Shown here piece by piece: positions 28,994 through 38,002 of a stretch of DNA of 64,000 bases. Under the pieces are notes generated by a model. It ran no database searches. It was given only the letters and a program-made list of their open reading frames with translations, and was not told where the DNA came from. The DNA is from Bacillus sp. FJAT-42315. GTDB taxonomy: Bacteria > Bacillota > Bacilli > Bacillales > Domibacillaceae. The translations under genes and the position numbers were made by a program. The DNA lies in assembly GCF_002797375.1 (NCBI RefSeq), contig NZ_KZ454941.1, positions 1,113,470-1,177,469 of the forward strand. Direction: 5' to 3'. Numbering within the stretch: position 1 is the stretch's first letter; every line of letters begins with the position of its first letter.

Positions 28994-29945
28994 TAGATGC
29001 TCCTCCTCGGTAAAACTTCCCCTGCCAACTACTGCGCCGCTTCAATTCTGCGTCAATCGCATTCAATACCGCCCATTTATTCGCACTCCACATCGGACCC
29101 ACCATTAAATCAATCGGTCCATCTCCTGTGATTCGATGAATAATCATTTCCGGCGGTAAAATTTCTAACTGATCGCAGACGAGCTGGACATAATCTTCAA
29201 ATGATAAAAATTCCAATAATCCTTTTTCATATTGCTTGACCATAGGTGTGCCTTTTAGTAAATGCAGTAAATGAATTTTAATCCCTTGCACATCAAGCTT
29301 GCTAACGACTTTAGCTGTTTCCATCATCATTTCCGGCGTTTCAAGCGGCAAACCGTTAATAATGTGAGAACAGATACGGATATTATGCTTCCGTAGTTTT
29401 TCAACGCCTTTTACATACGTATCAAAATCATGAGCGCGATTAATGATTTGGGCCGTTTTTTCATGAACGGTTTGCAAACCGAGTTCGACCCAGAGGTAGG
29501 TGCGTTCATTCAGTTCCGCTAAATATTCAACGACATCATCTGGTAAGCAATCTGGTCGTGTCGCAATCGATAAAGCAACGACATCCTCTTCCTTAAGTAC
29601 CGATTCATATTTCTCTCGTAGCACATCAACTGGCGCATGAGTATTGGTATACGCTTGAAAGTAGGCCATATATTTGCCGTCTTTCCATTTATGATGCATT
29701 TTTTCTTTAATGTCATGAAACTGTTTTTCTAAATCATCGGCCCGATTTCCAGCAAAGTCACCGGAGCCCGCCGCGCTGCAAAAGGTACAGCCGCCAAAGG
29801 CAACGGTGCCGTCACGATTAGGACAGTCAAAACCGCCGTCTAGTGCGACTTTAAACACTTTATGGCCGAATGTATGGCGTAAATGATAATTCCATGTATG
29901 ATAGCGTTTATTATCACTAGCATAAGGAAATGAGTTGGCATTCAT
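28983..29945 (-). CDS. mnmL: Radical SAM protein MnmL (YtqA), cmnm5U to nm5U conversion
   Basis: Radical SAM enzyme of the YtqA/TIGR01212 family, needed before MnmM in mnm5(s2)U34 synthesis. Iron-sulfur cysteines C41, C53 and C56 lie in CPNRDGTVAFGGCTFC. 320 aa. I start at 29945, where AGGAGG is well spaced. An open extension to 30116 adds 57 residues, but that DNA is an inverted copy of repeat B, not protein-coding sequence. Confidence 0.9.
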   Translation of the reverse strand: MNANSFPYASDNKRYHTWNYHLRHTFGHKVFKVALDGGFDCPNRDGTVAFGGCTFCSAAGSGDFAGNRADDLEKQFHDIKEKMHHKWKDGKYMAYFQAYTNTHAPVDVLREKYESVLKEEDVVALSIATRPDCLPDDVVEYLAELNERTYLWVELGLQTVHEKTAQIINRAHDFDTYVKGVEKLRKHNIRICSHIINGLPLETPEMMMETAKVVSKLDVQGIKIHLLHLLKGTPMVKQYEKGLLEFLSFEDYVQLVCDQLEILPPEMIIHRITGDGPIDLMVGPMWSANKWAVLNAIDAELKRRSSWQGKFYRGGASNES

Positions 29946-29989
29946 GTTCGTTTTCCTCCTGTTCGGATATTTCGCTTTCCGTATTTCGG

Positions 29990-30111
29990 TGTCCAGTTCC
30001 GCCTCCTTGGAGCTCGAGGTCAAATGCCAGCCTGACTGCATGGCTGAAGAACGCCATTTCGTCATTCTATCATTTGCTTGTCGCTCTAGAACAGTCGGCT
30101 CCGCTTTTCTT
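29990..30111 (-). repeat. Dispersed repeat B, copy 2 (inverted)
   Basis: Reverse complement of the element at 15799-15920. Over a core of about 60 bp the two copies differ at only about four positions, including identical GGCGTTCTTCAGCCATGCAG. Located in the 5' flank of mnmL; it creates a false N-terminal extension of that gene. Confidence 0.8.
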
Positions 30112-30259
30112 TTCAAAGTCTATCACGAAATTCATGTAGAAAAAACAGCGGGAATAAGTCAGAATTTTAAGTTTAGGAAAGTTGTTGAAAGAGGAAAATA
30201 AAACCCCTAAAATAACTTAGGTACACGAAATAGTTTGTCAAAGGAAAGGGGGAGCAAAA

Positions 30260-31450
30260 ATGCCAAAAGCAGTTTGGTTGTTAGTCATTGGAATGGTGAT
30301 CAACGTGACCGGGGCCTCTTTTTTATGGCCGTTGAACACGATTTATATTCATGAGCATCTCGGGAAATCATTATCGGTGGCGGGCGTTGTATTAATGTTA
30401 AATGCGGCGGCTTCAGTTGTAGGAAATCTTCTTGGTGGGGCGCTTTTCGATCGGTTCGGTGGGTATCGTTCGATTCTTTTAGGAACCTTCATTAATGTTA
30501 TTGCTATGATAGGGATGACACTGTGGCATGGTTGGCCACATTATGTCATCTTTTTAACGATGGTCGGTCTTGGAGCAGGGATTATTTTTCCGGCTATGTA
30601 TGCGTTAGCTGGTGCAGTATGGCCAGAAGGTGGACGACGGGCGTTTAATGCAGTGTATGTCGCACAAAACGCTGGTGTAGCGATCGGATCAGCACTTGGC
30701 GGATTTGTTGCTTCCTATTCGTTTAATTATATTTTCATCGCTAATTTGGCGATGTTTGCGGCCTTCTTGCTGTTAGCCGCCTTTAGTTATCGCCGTATGA
30801 CTTCAGTTAAAGGGGCGCAGACGAATGTGCTGGCTGAGCATAGTGCAGTGAAAAGCCGTAGTAAACTAACAGCCTTATTTATTCTTTGTGTCGCTTACAT
30901 GCTTTGCTGGATCGGATATGTGCAATGGCAGTCTACGATTGCAAGTTATACGCAAGAAGTGAATATTAGTTTAAAGCAATATAGTTTATTATGGACGGTT
31001 AACGGAGCGTTAATTGTACTTGGACAACCACTCGTCAATTACTTGCTTCGACCATTGCAAGACAATATGAAAAAGCAAATCGTTGTTGGGATCGTTATTT
31101 TTATGGCGTCCTTTGGTGTCACAGCCTTTGCCGAAGATTTTAAAGGATTTATGGCTGCCATGCTCATTTTGACTATTGGAGAAATGCTCGTTTGGCCGGC
31201 TGTGCCGACGATTGCCGATCAGCTTTCGCCGAAAGGAAGAGAAGGTTTTTATCAAGGGATCGTCAATAGTATGGCGACGGCGGGGCGGATGTTTGGTCCT
31301 GTTCTTGGCGGAGTCATGGTCGATGTATACGGCATGACTGCCTTGTTTATGATATTAATCGCTTTATTAATAATCGCTTTCGTATTAGCGCTCGTATATG
31401 ATCGACCGCTGAAAAAAGAAGCGCCATCCGCTTCGATGTCCTCTTATTAA
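30260..31450 (+). CDS. yttB: MFS transporter (YttB-like)
   Basis: Twelve-helix major facilitator permease, 396 aa. The loop between helices 2 and 3 has GGALFDRFGGYRSIL, the MFS signature (G-x3-D-R-x-G). The second half has an extended loop before helix 7 (residues about 185-205). Likely a drug or metabolite exporter; substrate unknown. The position just upstream of leuS matches B. subtilis yttB. Start after AAAGGGGGAG. Confidence 0.85.
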   Translation: MPKAVWLLVIGMVINVTGASFLWPLNTIYIHEHLGKSLSVAGVVLMLNAAASVVGNLLGGALFDRFGGYRSILLGTFINVIAMIGMTLWHGWPHYVIFLTMVGLGAGIIFPAMYALAGAVWPEGGRRAFNAVYVAQNAGVAIGSALGGFVASYSFNYIFIANLAMFAAFLLLAAFSYRRMTSVKGAQTNVLAEHSAVKSRSKLTALFILCVAYMLCWIGYVQWQSTIASYTQEVNISLKQYSLLWTVNGALIVLGQPLVNYLLRPLQDNMKKQIVVGIVIFMASFGVTAFAEDFKGFMAAMLILTIGEMLVWPAVPTIADQLSPKGREGFYQGIVNSMATAGRMFGPVLGGVMVDVYGMTALFMILIALLIIAFVLALVYDRPLKKEAPSASMSSY

Positions 31451-31452
31451 GC

Positions 31453-31481
31453 TTGCAACTGTCAGAATTTTTGTCTAGAAT
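31453..31481 (+). promoter_or_regulatory. SigA promoter of the leuS leader
   Basis: TTGCAA (31453-31458), a 17-nt spacer and TAGAAT (31476-31481), just before the T-box RNA. Confidence 0.65.
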
Positions 31482-31494
31482 AGATGTTGATAAA

Positions 31495-31738
31495 TCATAT
31501 CAAAAAAGACGATGACAAGGAGTAGTAGTGGGGTTCTTCTGAATGAAGAGAGCTAGCGGGTGGTGCAAGCTAGCCAGAGGGTCCATGAACTCGCCTTTTG
31601 AGTCGCGGGTGTGAAAGGATAGTAGCATCTGCCGCCGATCTGCGTTATGGACATAAGCCGAGTGCCGAAGTGGGCGCTAATCTGGGTGGTACCGCGGGAA
31701 GTATACTCTCGTCCCAATTTTAGGGGCGGGAGTTTTTT
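31495..31738 (+). promoter_or_regulatory. T-box riboswitch of leuS (Leu CUC specifier)
   Basis: AAGGAGTAGTA is the stem I AGUA region. The specifier loop has CTC (31590-31592) in CATGAACTCGCC, fitting leucine. The T-box itself reads GGGTGGTACCGCGG (31684-31697), and the terminator stem CTCTCGTCCC/GGGGCGGGAG with T-run is at 31703-31738. Uncharged tRNA-Leu should promote antitermination. Confidence 0.95.
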
Positions 31739-31777
31739 TAATTTGTATACAGTTTCAACAAGGAGGATGTTACACAG

Positions 31778-34189
31778 ATGAGTTTTGATCATCAGCTTAT
31801 TGAGAAGAAATGGCAAAAGGTTTGGGAAGAAAACAAAACATTTAAAACAACAGAAGATAAAGAGAAGCCGAAGTTTTATGCGCTAGATATGTTTCCTTAT
31901 CCATCAGGAGCAGGCTTGCACGTTGGTCATCCAGAAGGCTACACAGCAACGGATATTTTATCACGCTATAAACGCATGAATGGCTACAATGTCCTTCATC
32001 CGATGGGCTGGGATGCTTTCGGTTTACCAGCTGAGCAGTATGCGCTAGATACAGGAAATGATCCAGCGGAATTTACGGAGCAAAACATTAATAACTTTCG
32101 TCGTCAAATTAAGTCATTAGGCTTTTCTTACGATTGGGATCGCGAAATCAATACGACAGATCCTGAATACTATAAGTGGACGCAATGGATTTTCTTGCAG
32201 CTTTATAAAAAAGGATTAGCTTACGTTGATGAAGTCGCTGTGAACTGGTGTCCAGCTCTTGGAACGGTATTAGCGAACGAAGAAGTCATTGACGGAAAAA
32301 GTGAGCGTGGCGATCATCCGGTTGAACGTCGCCCGATGAAGCAATGGATTTTAAAAATTACCGAGTATGCTGATCGTTTACTAGAAGACTTAGAAGAGCT
32401 TGACTGGCCGGAAAGCATTAAAGATATGCAACGTAACTGGATCGGTCGTTCAGAAGGAGCGGAAGTAACGTTTTCGATTGATGGTCATGAAGAAACATTT
32501 ACAGTGTTCACAACGCGTCCAGACACTCTTTTCGGCGCTACATACGCAGTGTTGGCTCCTGAACATCCATTTGTTGAAAAGATTACAGTAGCTGAGCAGC
32601 AACAAGCGGTCGCTAATTATATTGATGAAATTAAATCGAAAAGTGATTTAGAGCGTACCGATTTAGCGAAGCATAAAACAGGTGTATTCACAGGAGCGTA
32701 TGCGATCAACCCAGCAAACGGTGAGAAAATGCCGATCTGGATCGCTGATTATGTGTTAATGAGCTACGGAACAGGTGCGATTATGGCGGTTCCTGCGCAT
32801 GACGAACGCGACTATGAATTCGCGAAAAAATTCGAGTTACCGATCAAAGCAGTTGTCGCTGGTGGAGATATTGAACAAGAAGCATACACAGGTGATGGCG
32901 AGCATATTAACTCTGACTTTTTAAATGGCTTAAATAAAGAAGATGCGATTGCGAAAATGATCGCTTGGTTAGAGGAAAAAGACCTTGGTACGAAGAAAGT
33001 AACGTATCGCCTGCGTGACTGGTTATTTAGCCGTCAACGTTATTGGGGCGAGCCGATTCCGATCATCCATTGGGAAGACGGTACAATGAGTGCTGTTCCT
33101 GAAGAAGAGCTACCGCTTGTATTGCCAGTCACAACAGAAATTAAACCGAGCGGCACAGGTGAATCACCATTAGCGAATATTGACGAATGGGTAAATGTTG
33201 TTGATCCGGTCACAGGTAAAAAAGGTCGTCGTGAAACAAATACAATGCCGCAATGGGCGGGAAGCTGCTGGTACTATTTACGCTTCATCGATCCGAGCAA
33301 TAGCGAAGCGTTAGCTGACCCAGACAAATTAAAACAATGGCTACCAGTTGATATTTATATCGGTGGGGCAGAGCATGCTGTTCTTCACTTATTGTACGCT
33401 CGTTTCTGGCATAAAGTATTATACGATTTAGGCGTGGTACACACGAAAGAGCCATTCCAAAAGCTATTTAACCAAGGAATGATCTTAGGCGAAAATAATG
33501 AAAAAATGAGTAAATCTAAAGGAAACGTCGTCAACCCTGACGAAATCGTAGGTAGTCATGGAGCAGATACGCTTCGTTTATACGAAATGTTCATGGGACC
33601 TTTAGATGCATCAATCGCTTGGTCAACAACGGGTGTTGACGGTGCACGTCGCTTCCTAGATCGTGTATGGCGTTTAATCGTTCAAGAAAATGGCGAATTA
33701 AGCGAAAAAATTACCGATGCAGGCACAGAATTAGAAAAAGTGTATCATCAAACAGTGAAGAAGGTAACAGAAGATTATGAGCACCTTCGCTTTAACACAG
33801 CGATTTCACAAATGATGGTGTTCGTGAACGAAGCGTACAAAGCGGACACGTTGCCAAAATCATTTATTGAAGGTTTAGTCCAATTACTTTCTCCAATTGC
33901 ACCGCATATGACAGAAGAACTGTGGGAAAAACTAGGTCACAATGAAACGATTAGCTATCAACCTTGGCCAACATTTGACGAAACGAAATTAGTTGATGAT
34001 GAAGTAGAAATCGTTGTTCAAGTGAATGGTAAATTAAAAACAAAACTAATGATTTCTAAAGAAGCCACTCGTGAGGAAATGGAACAAATCGCGATGAACG
34101 ATGAAAAAGTCAAAGAACAAATCGAAGGCAAAACGGTACGCAAAGTCATTGCTGTACCAGGCAAACTTGTTAATATCGTAGCTAACTAA
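31778..34189 (+). CDS. leuS: Leucyl-tRNA synthetase LeuS
   Basis: Class I synthetase. The HIGH motif is HVGH at 48-51 and KMSKS is at 576-580; an editing domain lies between ([12 protein letters not shown] near residue 247). 803 aa, the usual bacterial length. Start after AAGGAGGATG. Regulated by the upstream T-box. A rhodanese gene follows after 16 nt. Confidence 0.97.
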   Translation: MSFDHQLIEKKWQKVWEENKTFKTTEDKEKPKFYALDMFPYPSGAGLHVGHPEGYTATDILSRYKRMNGYNVLHPMGWDAFGLPAEQYALDTGNDPAEFTEQNINNFRRQIKSLGFSYDWDREINTTDPEYYKWTQWIFLQLYKKGLAYVDEVAVNWCPALGTVLANEEVIDGKSERGDHPVERRPMKQWILKITEYADRLLEDLEELDWPESIKDMQRNWIGRSEGAEVTFSIDGHEETFTVFTTRPDTLFGATYAVLAPEHPFVEKITVAEQQQAVANYIDEIKSKSDLERTDLAKHKTGVFTGAYAINPANGEKMPIWIADYVLMSYGTGAIMAVPAHDERDYEFAKKFELPIKAVVAGGDIEQEAYTGDGEHINSDFLNGLNKEDAIAKMIAWLEEKDLGTKKVTYRLRDWLFSRQRYWGEPIPIIHWEDGTMSAVPEEELPLVLPVTTEIKPSGTGESPLANIDEWVNVVDPVTGKKGRRETNTMPQWAGSCWYYLRFIDPSNSEALADPDKLKQWLPVDIYIGGAEHAVLHLLYARFWHKVLYDLGVVHTKEPFQKLFNQGMILGENNEKMSKSKGNVVNPDEIVGSHGADTLRLYEMFMGPLDASIAWSTTGVDGARRFLDRVWRLIVQENGELSEKITDAGTELEKVYHQTVKKVTEDYEHLRFNTAISQMMVFVNEAYKADTLPKSFIEGLVQLLSPIAPHMTEELWEKLGHNETISYQPWPTFDETKLVDDEVEIVVQVNGKLKTKLMISKEATREEMEQIAMNDEKVKEQIEGKTVRKVIAVPGKLVNIVAN

Positions 34190-34205
34190 AGAAAGGATGT
34201 TTCAC

Positions 34206-34511
34206 ATGGAACCAATCGAAATCATTACTCCAGAAGAACTGAAACAAAAGTTAGAAAACGGGGAACAGCTAGAAATCATCGATGTTCGTGAAGATGAAGA
34301 AGTAGCTGCTGGCATGATTCCAGAAGCGAAGCATATCGTCATGGGAACAATCCCTGAGCGCCTCGATGAATTTGATAAAGACAAAGAGTATATTTTCGTT
34401 TGCCGCTCTGGACGCCGCAGCGAAAATGTCTGCTACTATTTGCGCGACCAAGGCTTCAAAGTCCGCAATATGGTCGGTGGAATGCTCGAATGGACAGGAA
34501 AAACAAAATAA
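34206..34511 (+). CDS. ytwF: Rhodanese-like sulfurtransferase YtwF
   Basis: Single-domain rhodanese, 101 aa. The active-site loop CRSGRRS contains the catalytic Cys; IIDVREDEEVAAGMIPEAKHI is the family N-terminal motif. Sulfur acceptor unknown. I use the ATG at 34206; an in-frame ATG at 34197 falls on the AAAGGATG ribosome site. Directly downstream of leuS, as in B. subtilis. Confidence 0.88.
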   Translation: MEPIEIITPEELKQKLENGEQLEIIDVREDEEVAAGMIPEAKHIVMGTIPERLDEFDKDKEYIFVCRSGRRSENVCYYLRDQGFKVRNMVGGMLEWTGKTK

Positions 34512-34521
34512 TGTAGTTGAA

Positions 34522-34557
34522 GCAGTCTCCCAATGATACTTGGGAGGCTGTTTTTGT
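34522..34557 (+). terminator. Terminator after ytwF
   Basis: CAGTCTCCCAA/TTGGGAGGCTG stem (one T-G pair), loop TGATAC, then GTTTTTG. Confidence 0.85.
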
Positions 34558-34714
34558 TGGGAGTTAGTTGAAGGTTCGGGTGCGAGTTTGCTCGAATCAG
34601 TTAGGGAGCTGAAGAATCGTCCACGCCATGAAGTATACTTACCCGTCATTTGACACATTCTATAAAAGATATTCATTGTGGAATATCGACAATCCATTCC
34701 TTTGAGGTGAGGGT

Positions 34715-34870
34715 ATGAGTCATAAAGACGGGTTAGATCCACACTCACAATTGTTTCATCATAACTGGACGAGACCAAAGCGAGCAAAATCGCAAGTGAA
34801 CGGGCATACGGAGGAATCACAAAAAACGATTATTTTAAAGCGAACCGTGAAAAGTCATCGTTTTTCTTAA
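34715..34870 (+). CDS. Small basic protein, possibly YpzG family
   Basis: 51 aa, rich in K, R, H and Q: SQLFHHNWTRPKRAKSQVNG then a TIILKRTVKSHRF tail. The start is supported by GAGGTGAGGG. The NWTRPKRAxSQVNG core reminds me of the small YpzG family of Bacillus; that is from memory and unproven. No domain or membrane segment. TTGACA at 34650 and a 7-bp inverted repeat (GATATTC/GAATATC, 34668-34687) precede it, and a terminator follows 7 nt after the stop. Confidence 0.68.
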   Translation: MSHKDGLDPHSQLFHHNWTRPKRAKSQVNGHTEESQKTIILKRTVKSHRFS

Positions 34871-34876
34871 ACAGCG

Positions 34877-34914
34877 AAAAAGCAGGAAAGAGACGATTCT
34901 CTTTCCTGCTTTTA
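34877..34914. terminator. Bidirectional terminator before ytfP 3' end
   Basis: 13-bp perfect stem AGCAGGAAAGAGA/TCTCTTTCCTGCT flanked by A-run and T-rich sequence. Confidence 0.88.
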
Positions 34915-36162
34915 TTGTTGTCCCGCATTTGTACCAGCTAGTCTTCCGGTCACAAGAGCAGAAGTAATATTGTAGCCACCTGTATATCCGTGGATATCTA
35001 ATACTTCTCCACAAAAATAAAGTCCAGCCGTTTTTTTCGACGCCATCGTTTTTGGTTCGATTTCTTTAATCGACACGCCACCACCTGTTACGAATGCCTT
35101 TTCAAGTGGAAGGGTTCCATTAACAGTGAAGCGGAAGTCTTTGCAAAGATGAGCCAATTGGCGAATTTTCTCAGTTGAGATGCCATTACAAACCATTTCT
35201 TCTTCGATGTCAGTCTGCTTCAATAAAAACAATAAATATCGTTCAGGAACAATTCCTTTTAAACAATTTTTGACCGCTTTTTTCGGATTCTCCTTCATTA
35301 AACGGTGAATCTCTTGAAACAGCTGCTCTTCATTTTTTTCTGGCAAGCTATCGATCGTCATTACGACTTCGGGCGATTTTTTCAATGCTTTGACAACAAA
35401 TTGACTACAGCGTAAAACGGCAGGGCCGGACACACCAAAATGGGTGAAGATCATATCCATTTGATGGGTAATGATCGCTTTTCCCTTTGGATTGAGTACG
35501 CTGAGAGCGATATTTCTTAACGACAAACCTTGAAGTGTTTTCTCTTTAATAAAAGCTTCATTAGACGTGACAGGCACTTCCGTTGGATAGAGCTCGGTAA
35601 TGGTATGTCCTGCTTGTTTAGCCCAAGGGTAGGCATCACCGGTAGACCCCGTTTGTGGAACTGAACAACCACCAGCCGCGACAACGACCGCTTGACTCAA
35701 GATTGTTTGCCCATCTCGTAACTCGACACCAGCTGTTCGTCCGTTTTCGTACAATACATTCGCAATTGCTGTATTCACACGAACTGTGACATTCAATTCA
35801 TCAATCCGGCGAAGCAAGGCATCCACGACCGATTGGGCTTTATCCGTTATCGGAAACATTCGTCCATGATCCTCTTCTTTTAACTGGATACCGAGATCCT
35901 CAAAAAAGCGGATAATATCCTCATTGTTAAAAATTGAAAATGCACTATATAAAAAACGTCCGTTGCCAGGAATGTGCTTAATAATTTCATCCACCGGCAA
36001 TCGATTCGTCACATTGCAACGGCCACCTCCAGAAATGGCGAGTTTTTTCCCTAATTTACTGCCTTTATCTAATAACAGTACGCGCGCCCCTTGTTCGCCA
36101 GCAGCAATCGCTGCCATTAAACCAGCGGGCCCTCCTCCGATTACAATTACATCATACGTCAT
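34912..36162 (-). CDS. ytfP: FAD-dependent oxidoreductase, HI0933/YtfP family
   Basis: Flavoprotein of unknown substrate, 416 aa. Dinucleotide-binding [17 protein letters not shown] is at residues 8-24, followed by [21 protein letters not shown]. The C-terminal [17 protein letters not shown] block also binds FAD in this family. Sometimes named aminoacetone oxidase family. In B. subtilis the gene lies close to ytgP; here a five-gene operon separates them. Confidence 0.88.
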   Translation of the reverse strand: MTYDVIVIGGGPAGLMAAIAAGEQGARVLLLDKGSKLGKKLAISGGGRCNVTNRLPVDEIIKHIPGNGRFLYSAFSIFNNEDIIRFFEDLGIQLKEEDHGRMFPITDKAQSVVDALLRRIDELNVTVRVNTAIANVLYENGRTAGVELRDGQTILSQAVVVAAGGCSVPQTGSTGDAYPWAKQAGHTITELYPTEVPVTSNEAFIKEKTLQGLSLRNIALSVLNPKGKAIITHQMDMIFTHFGVSGPAVLRCSQFVVKALKKSPEVVMTIDSLPEKNEEQLFQEIHRLMKENPKKAVKNCLKGIVPERYLLFLLKQTDIEEEMVCNGISTEKIRQLAHLCKDFRFTVNGTLPLEKAFVTGGGVSIKEIEPKTMASKKTAGLYFCGEVLDIHGYTGGYNITSALVTGRLAGTNAGQQ

Positions 36163-36230
36163 TTTTTTACACCTTCTTTTTAATCAAACCATTCTTTTCA
36201 TAGTAGTGGATAGGCTTTCATCTTGTCAAT

Positions 36231-36263
36231 AAAAGCAAAAGAGAGAAGCTATGTGCTTCTCTC
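36231..36263 (-). terminator. Terminator of the minus-strand exopolysaccharide-like operon
   Basis: Perfect GAGAGAAGC/GCTTCTCTC stem with 5-nt loop. On the minus strand TTTTGCTTTT follows, so it ends transcription of the operon that starts at 42806. Confidence 0.78.
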
Positions 36264-36300
36264 CGTCCATCCGTCGCTGAGCAATCGCCTTCCGCTTTAG
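36262..36300 (-). repeat. Decayed fragment of repeat A
   Basis: On the minus strand, AAAGCGGAAGGCG...CAGCGACGGATGGACG follows the first 40 bp of repeat A (15651 onward) with small indels. It starts just after the stop codon of the last operon gene. Confidence 0.6.
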
Positions 36301-36302
36301 TG

Positions 36303-37997
36303 TCAAAAATGCCCGAGAAATTCGTTGACGTGTGGGATGAGGTCTGGTGCTGTCATGATGTAGTTCAGGCCGTTTTCGCTGTTTAATGCAGGGACTAGTT
36401 GTTCTTCATAGCCTGGGTACATCGGGATGATCTGCAATGGGATCGAATGTTGTTTGGCGATGCTTTGTACTTCTTGCATATCTGCTTCCGACATTACGCT
36501 AGGTGAATAGAGGAAAATGAGTTGAGCTACTCCATTACTTAAAGCAAAGGAATTATATTCTTCCTTCGACAAGATCGGTCCGATGATCATATTGCGATCT
36601 AAAAAGATGGTTGCTCCATTGGTTAGTGTTTGATTCTTCAACGTCTCTCTACCATTAACGGAACCTAGTAAAAGCCCTGTAACCATTTTTTCTAAGCGGT
36701 TCATTGTGGCTTGGTCAGAAACGCTAATATATGTTAATTGTTTGCTTTGGCTAACTGTTAGTGCTTGCTTGTACAGTTCGGTTACGTTGGCTTTCGGGTC
36801 AACGGAAACGAATGATTCAATCCCGCTCGTCGCTAGTGCGTTTCGTTCACTAGTTGTAGGAGAGAAGCCAACGATGACACGTGCGCCAATTGTGCGCATC
36901 CGCTCATGATTTGGAGCAGTAGAAAGAAATTTCCCCCAGCTCACATACGCATGTAGCTTTTCGATCGGCACTGGATCGTTAAAATTATGCACGAAGACTT
37001 TTTGCTTACGTGATAACAGGTCATCACCTATTTTTTTAATTTCTTGTGCGGACGGATTTTTGCTGATCGGACTATGGGTAAATTGAATTTGCATTTCTTT
37101 CGTTACGTGTTTTTCTTGATCGAGCCATTTTGTTTGATCCGGCCGTAACAAAGAGACGACTTCTTTTACTTCCGCCCGTTTAATGCGGGTAAACCACTCT
37201 TCATCGGTAGGGAAGGGGCCAAAAAGGATATTTTGATTGTTTGCATGATATAGATTTCCACGCTCGAAAGTCGTCGGCTGCATAAAATTAACTTTATACG
37301 TTGCGTCTAACTCTTGATTGATGACTTGCTTGATGACATCGACACGGTGCTTTCCTAAATAACAGTGAACATAATACTTTTTGTCATCTTGTTTAATGAG
37401 CTGCTTCACTGTTTTAATAGAGTCGCTATTATTCCCAACCCATGGGAGCATCGGAATGGAATGCAGTTCAATATCGACGTTTTTCGCATTCTTTTTTTCT
37501 TTATCGAGCAACGGCTTTTCGATTGGGAGGGTAGGGTTTAATAGGGTAATTACCCCGTCATACCCTTCCTCTTTTAAGGAGGCCAAATCGTTTTCTTCTG
37601 GATAAGGGCCAAATGTAAAGCGTTCTCCTTTTTCCACTTCTCCTTGCGAACCTTGAATGACGCCGCTACCGGTATTCATAAAATAGTAAAAAGACACACA
37701 ACACAGTAAGATCGAGCTAATGACTAACGTATACGCCCATTTATAGCGCTTTACTTTCACGATATAGCGGTAATAAAGAAATGAAACGAAGAATCCAAAT
37801 ACGACCCAGCCGATAACGTAATATTTCATGATGTTATCGATTTTATATTGTGACCATCCGCGATCGACATACCATTGTTCAATGGGGACGACAGCAAATA
37901 ATAAGAATAAAATGCCACCCCCGACACCAAAGGTACTTAGCAGAATGAACCACATGGAAAAATGAAGATATTTTTGTTTGTTTTTTACTTTTTTCAT
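36303..37997 (-). CDS. Membrane protein with four tyrosine-phosphatase-like repeats
   Basis: 564 aa. Three membrane helices (about residues 14-37, 58-79, 84-105), then a large domain facing one side. Four repeat units begin with a similar strand-turn motif: FTFGPYP (126), ILFGPFP (256), VIVGFSP (373) and MIIGPIL (469). Only the first has a CX5R phosphatase loop, HCYLGKHR, with C212 and R218; the second has VHNFNDPVP there, without Cys. I infer a dual-specificity-phosphatase-like fold with one possibly active copy. The family is not one I recognise. The start at 37997 has GGAG 8 nt upstream and lies 5 nt after the preceding gene. Last gene of the operon. Confidence 0.72.
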   Translation of the reverse strand: MKKVKNKQKYLHFSMWFILLSTFGVGGGILFLLFAVVPIEQWYVDRGWSQYKIDNIMKYYVIGWVVFGFFVSFLYYRYIVKVKRYKWAYTLVISSILLCCVSFYYFMNTGSGVIQGSQGEVEKGERFTFGPYPEENDLASLKEEGYDGVITLLNPTLPIEKPLLDKEKKNAKNVDIELHSIPMLPWVGNNSDSIKTVKQLIKQDDKKYYVHCYLGKHRVDVIKQVINQELDATYKVNFMQPTTFERGNLYHANNQNILFGPFPTDEEWFTRIKRAEVKEVVSLLRPDQTKWLDQEKHVTKEMQIQFTHSPISKNPSAQEIKKIGDDLLSRKQKVFVHNFNDPVPIEKLHAYVSWGKFLSTAPNHERMRTIGARVIVGFSPTTSERNALATSGIESFVSVDPKANVTELYKQALTVSQSKQLTYISVSDQATMNRLEKMVTGLLLGSVNGRETLKNQTLTNGATIFLDRNMIIGPILSKEEYNSFALSNGVAQLIFLYSPSVMSEADMQEVQSIAKQHSIPLQIIPMYPGYEEQLVPALNSENGLNYIMTAPDLIPHVNEFLGHF

Positions 37998-38002
37998 TGT
38001 TC

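Noticed and set aside
29946-30116. N-terminal 57-residue extension of mnmL
   Set aside because: The DNA is an inverted copy of repeat B; a better start with AGGAGG exists at 29945.
31553-31816. Minus-strand open frame across the leuS leader
   Set aside because: It is antisense to a clear T-box RNA.
34269-34820. Minus-strand open frame of 183 codons
   Set aside because: It runs antisense across ytwF, a terminator and the small 51-aa gene, has no ribosome site and an unnatural composition.
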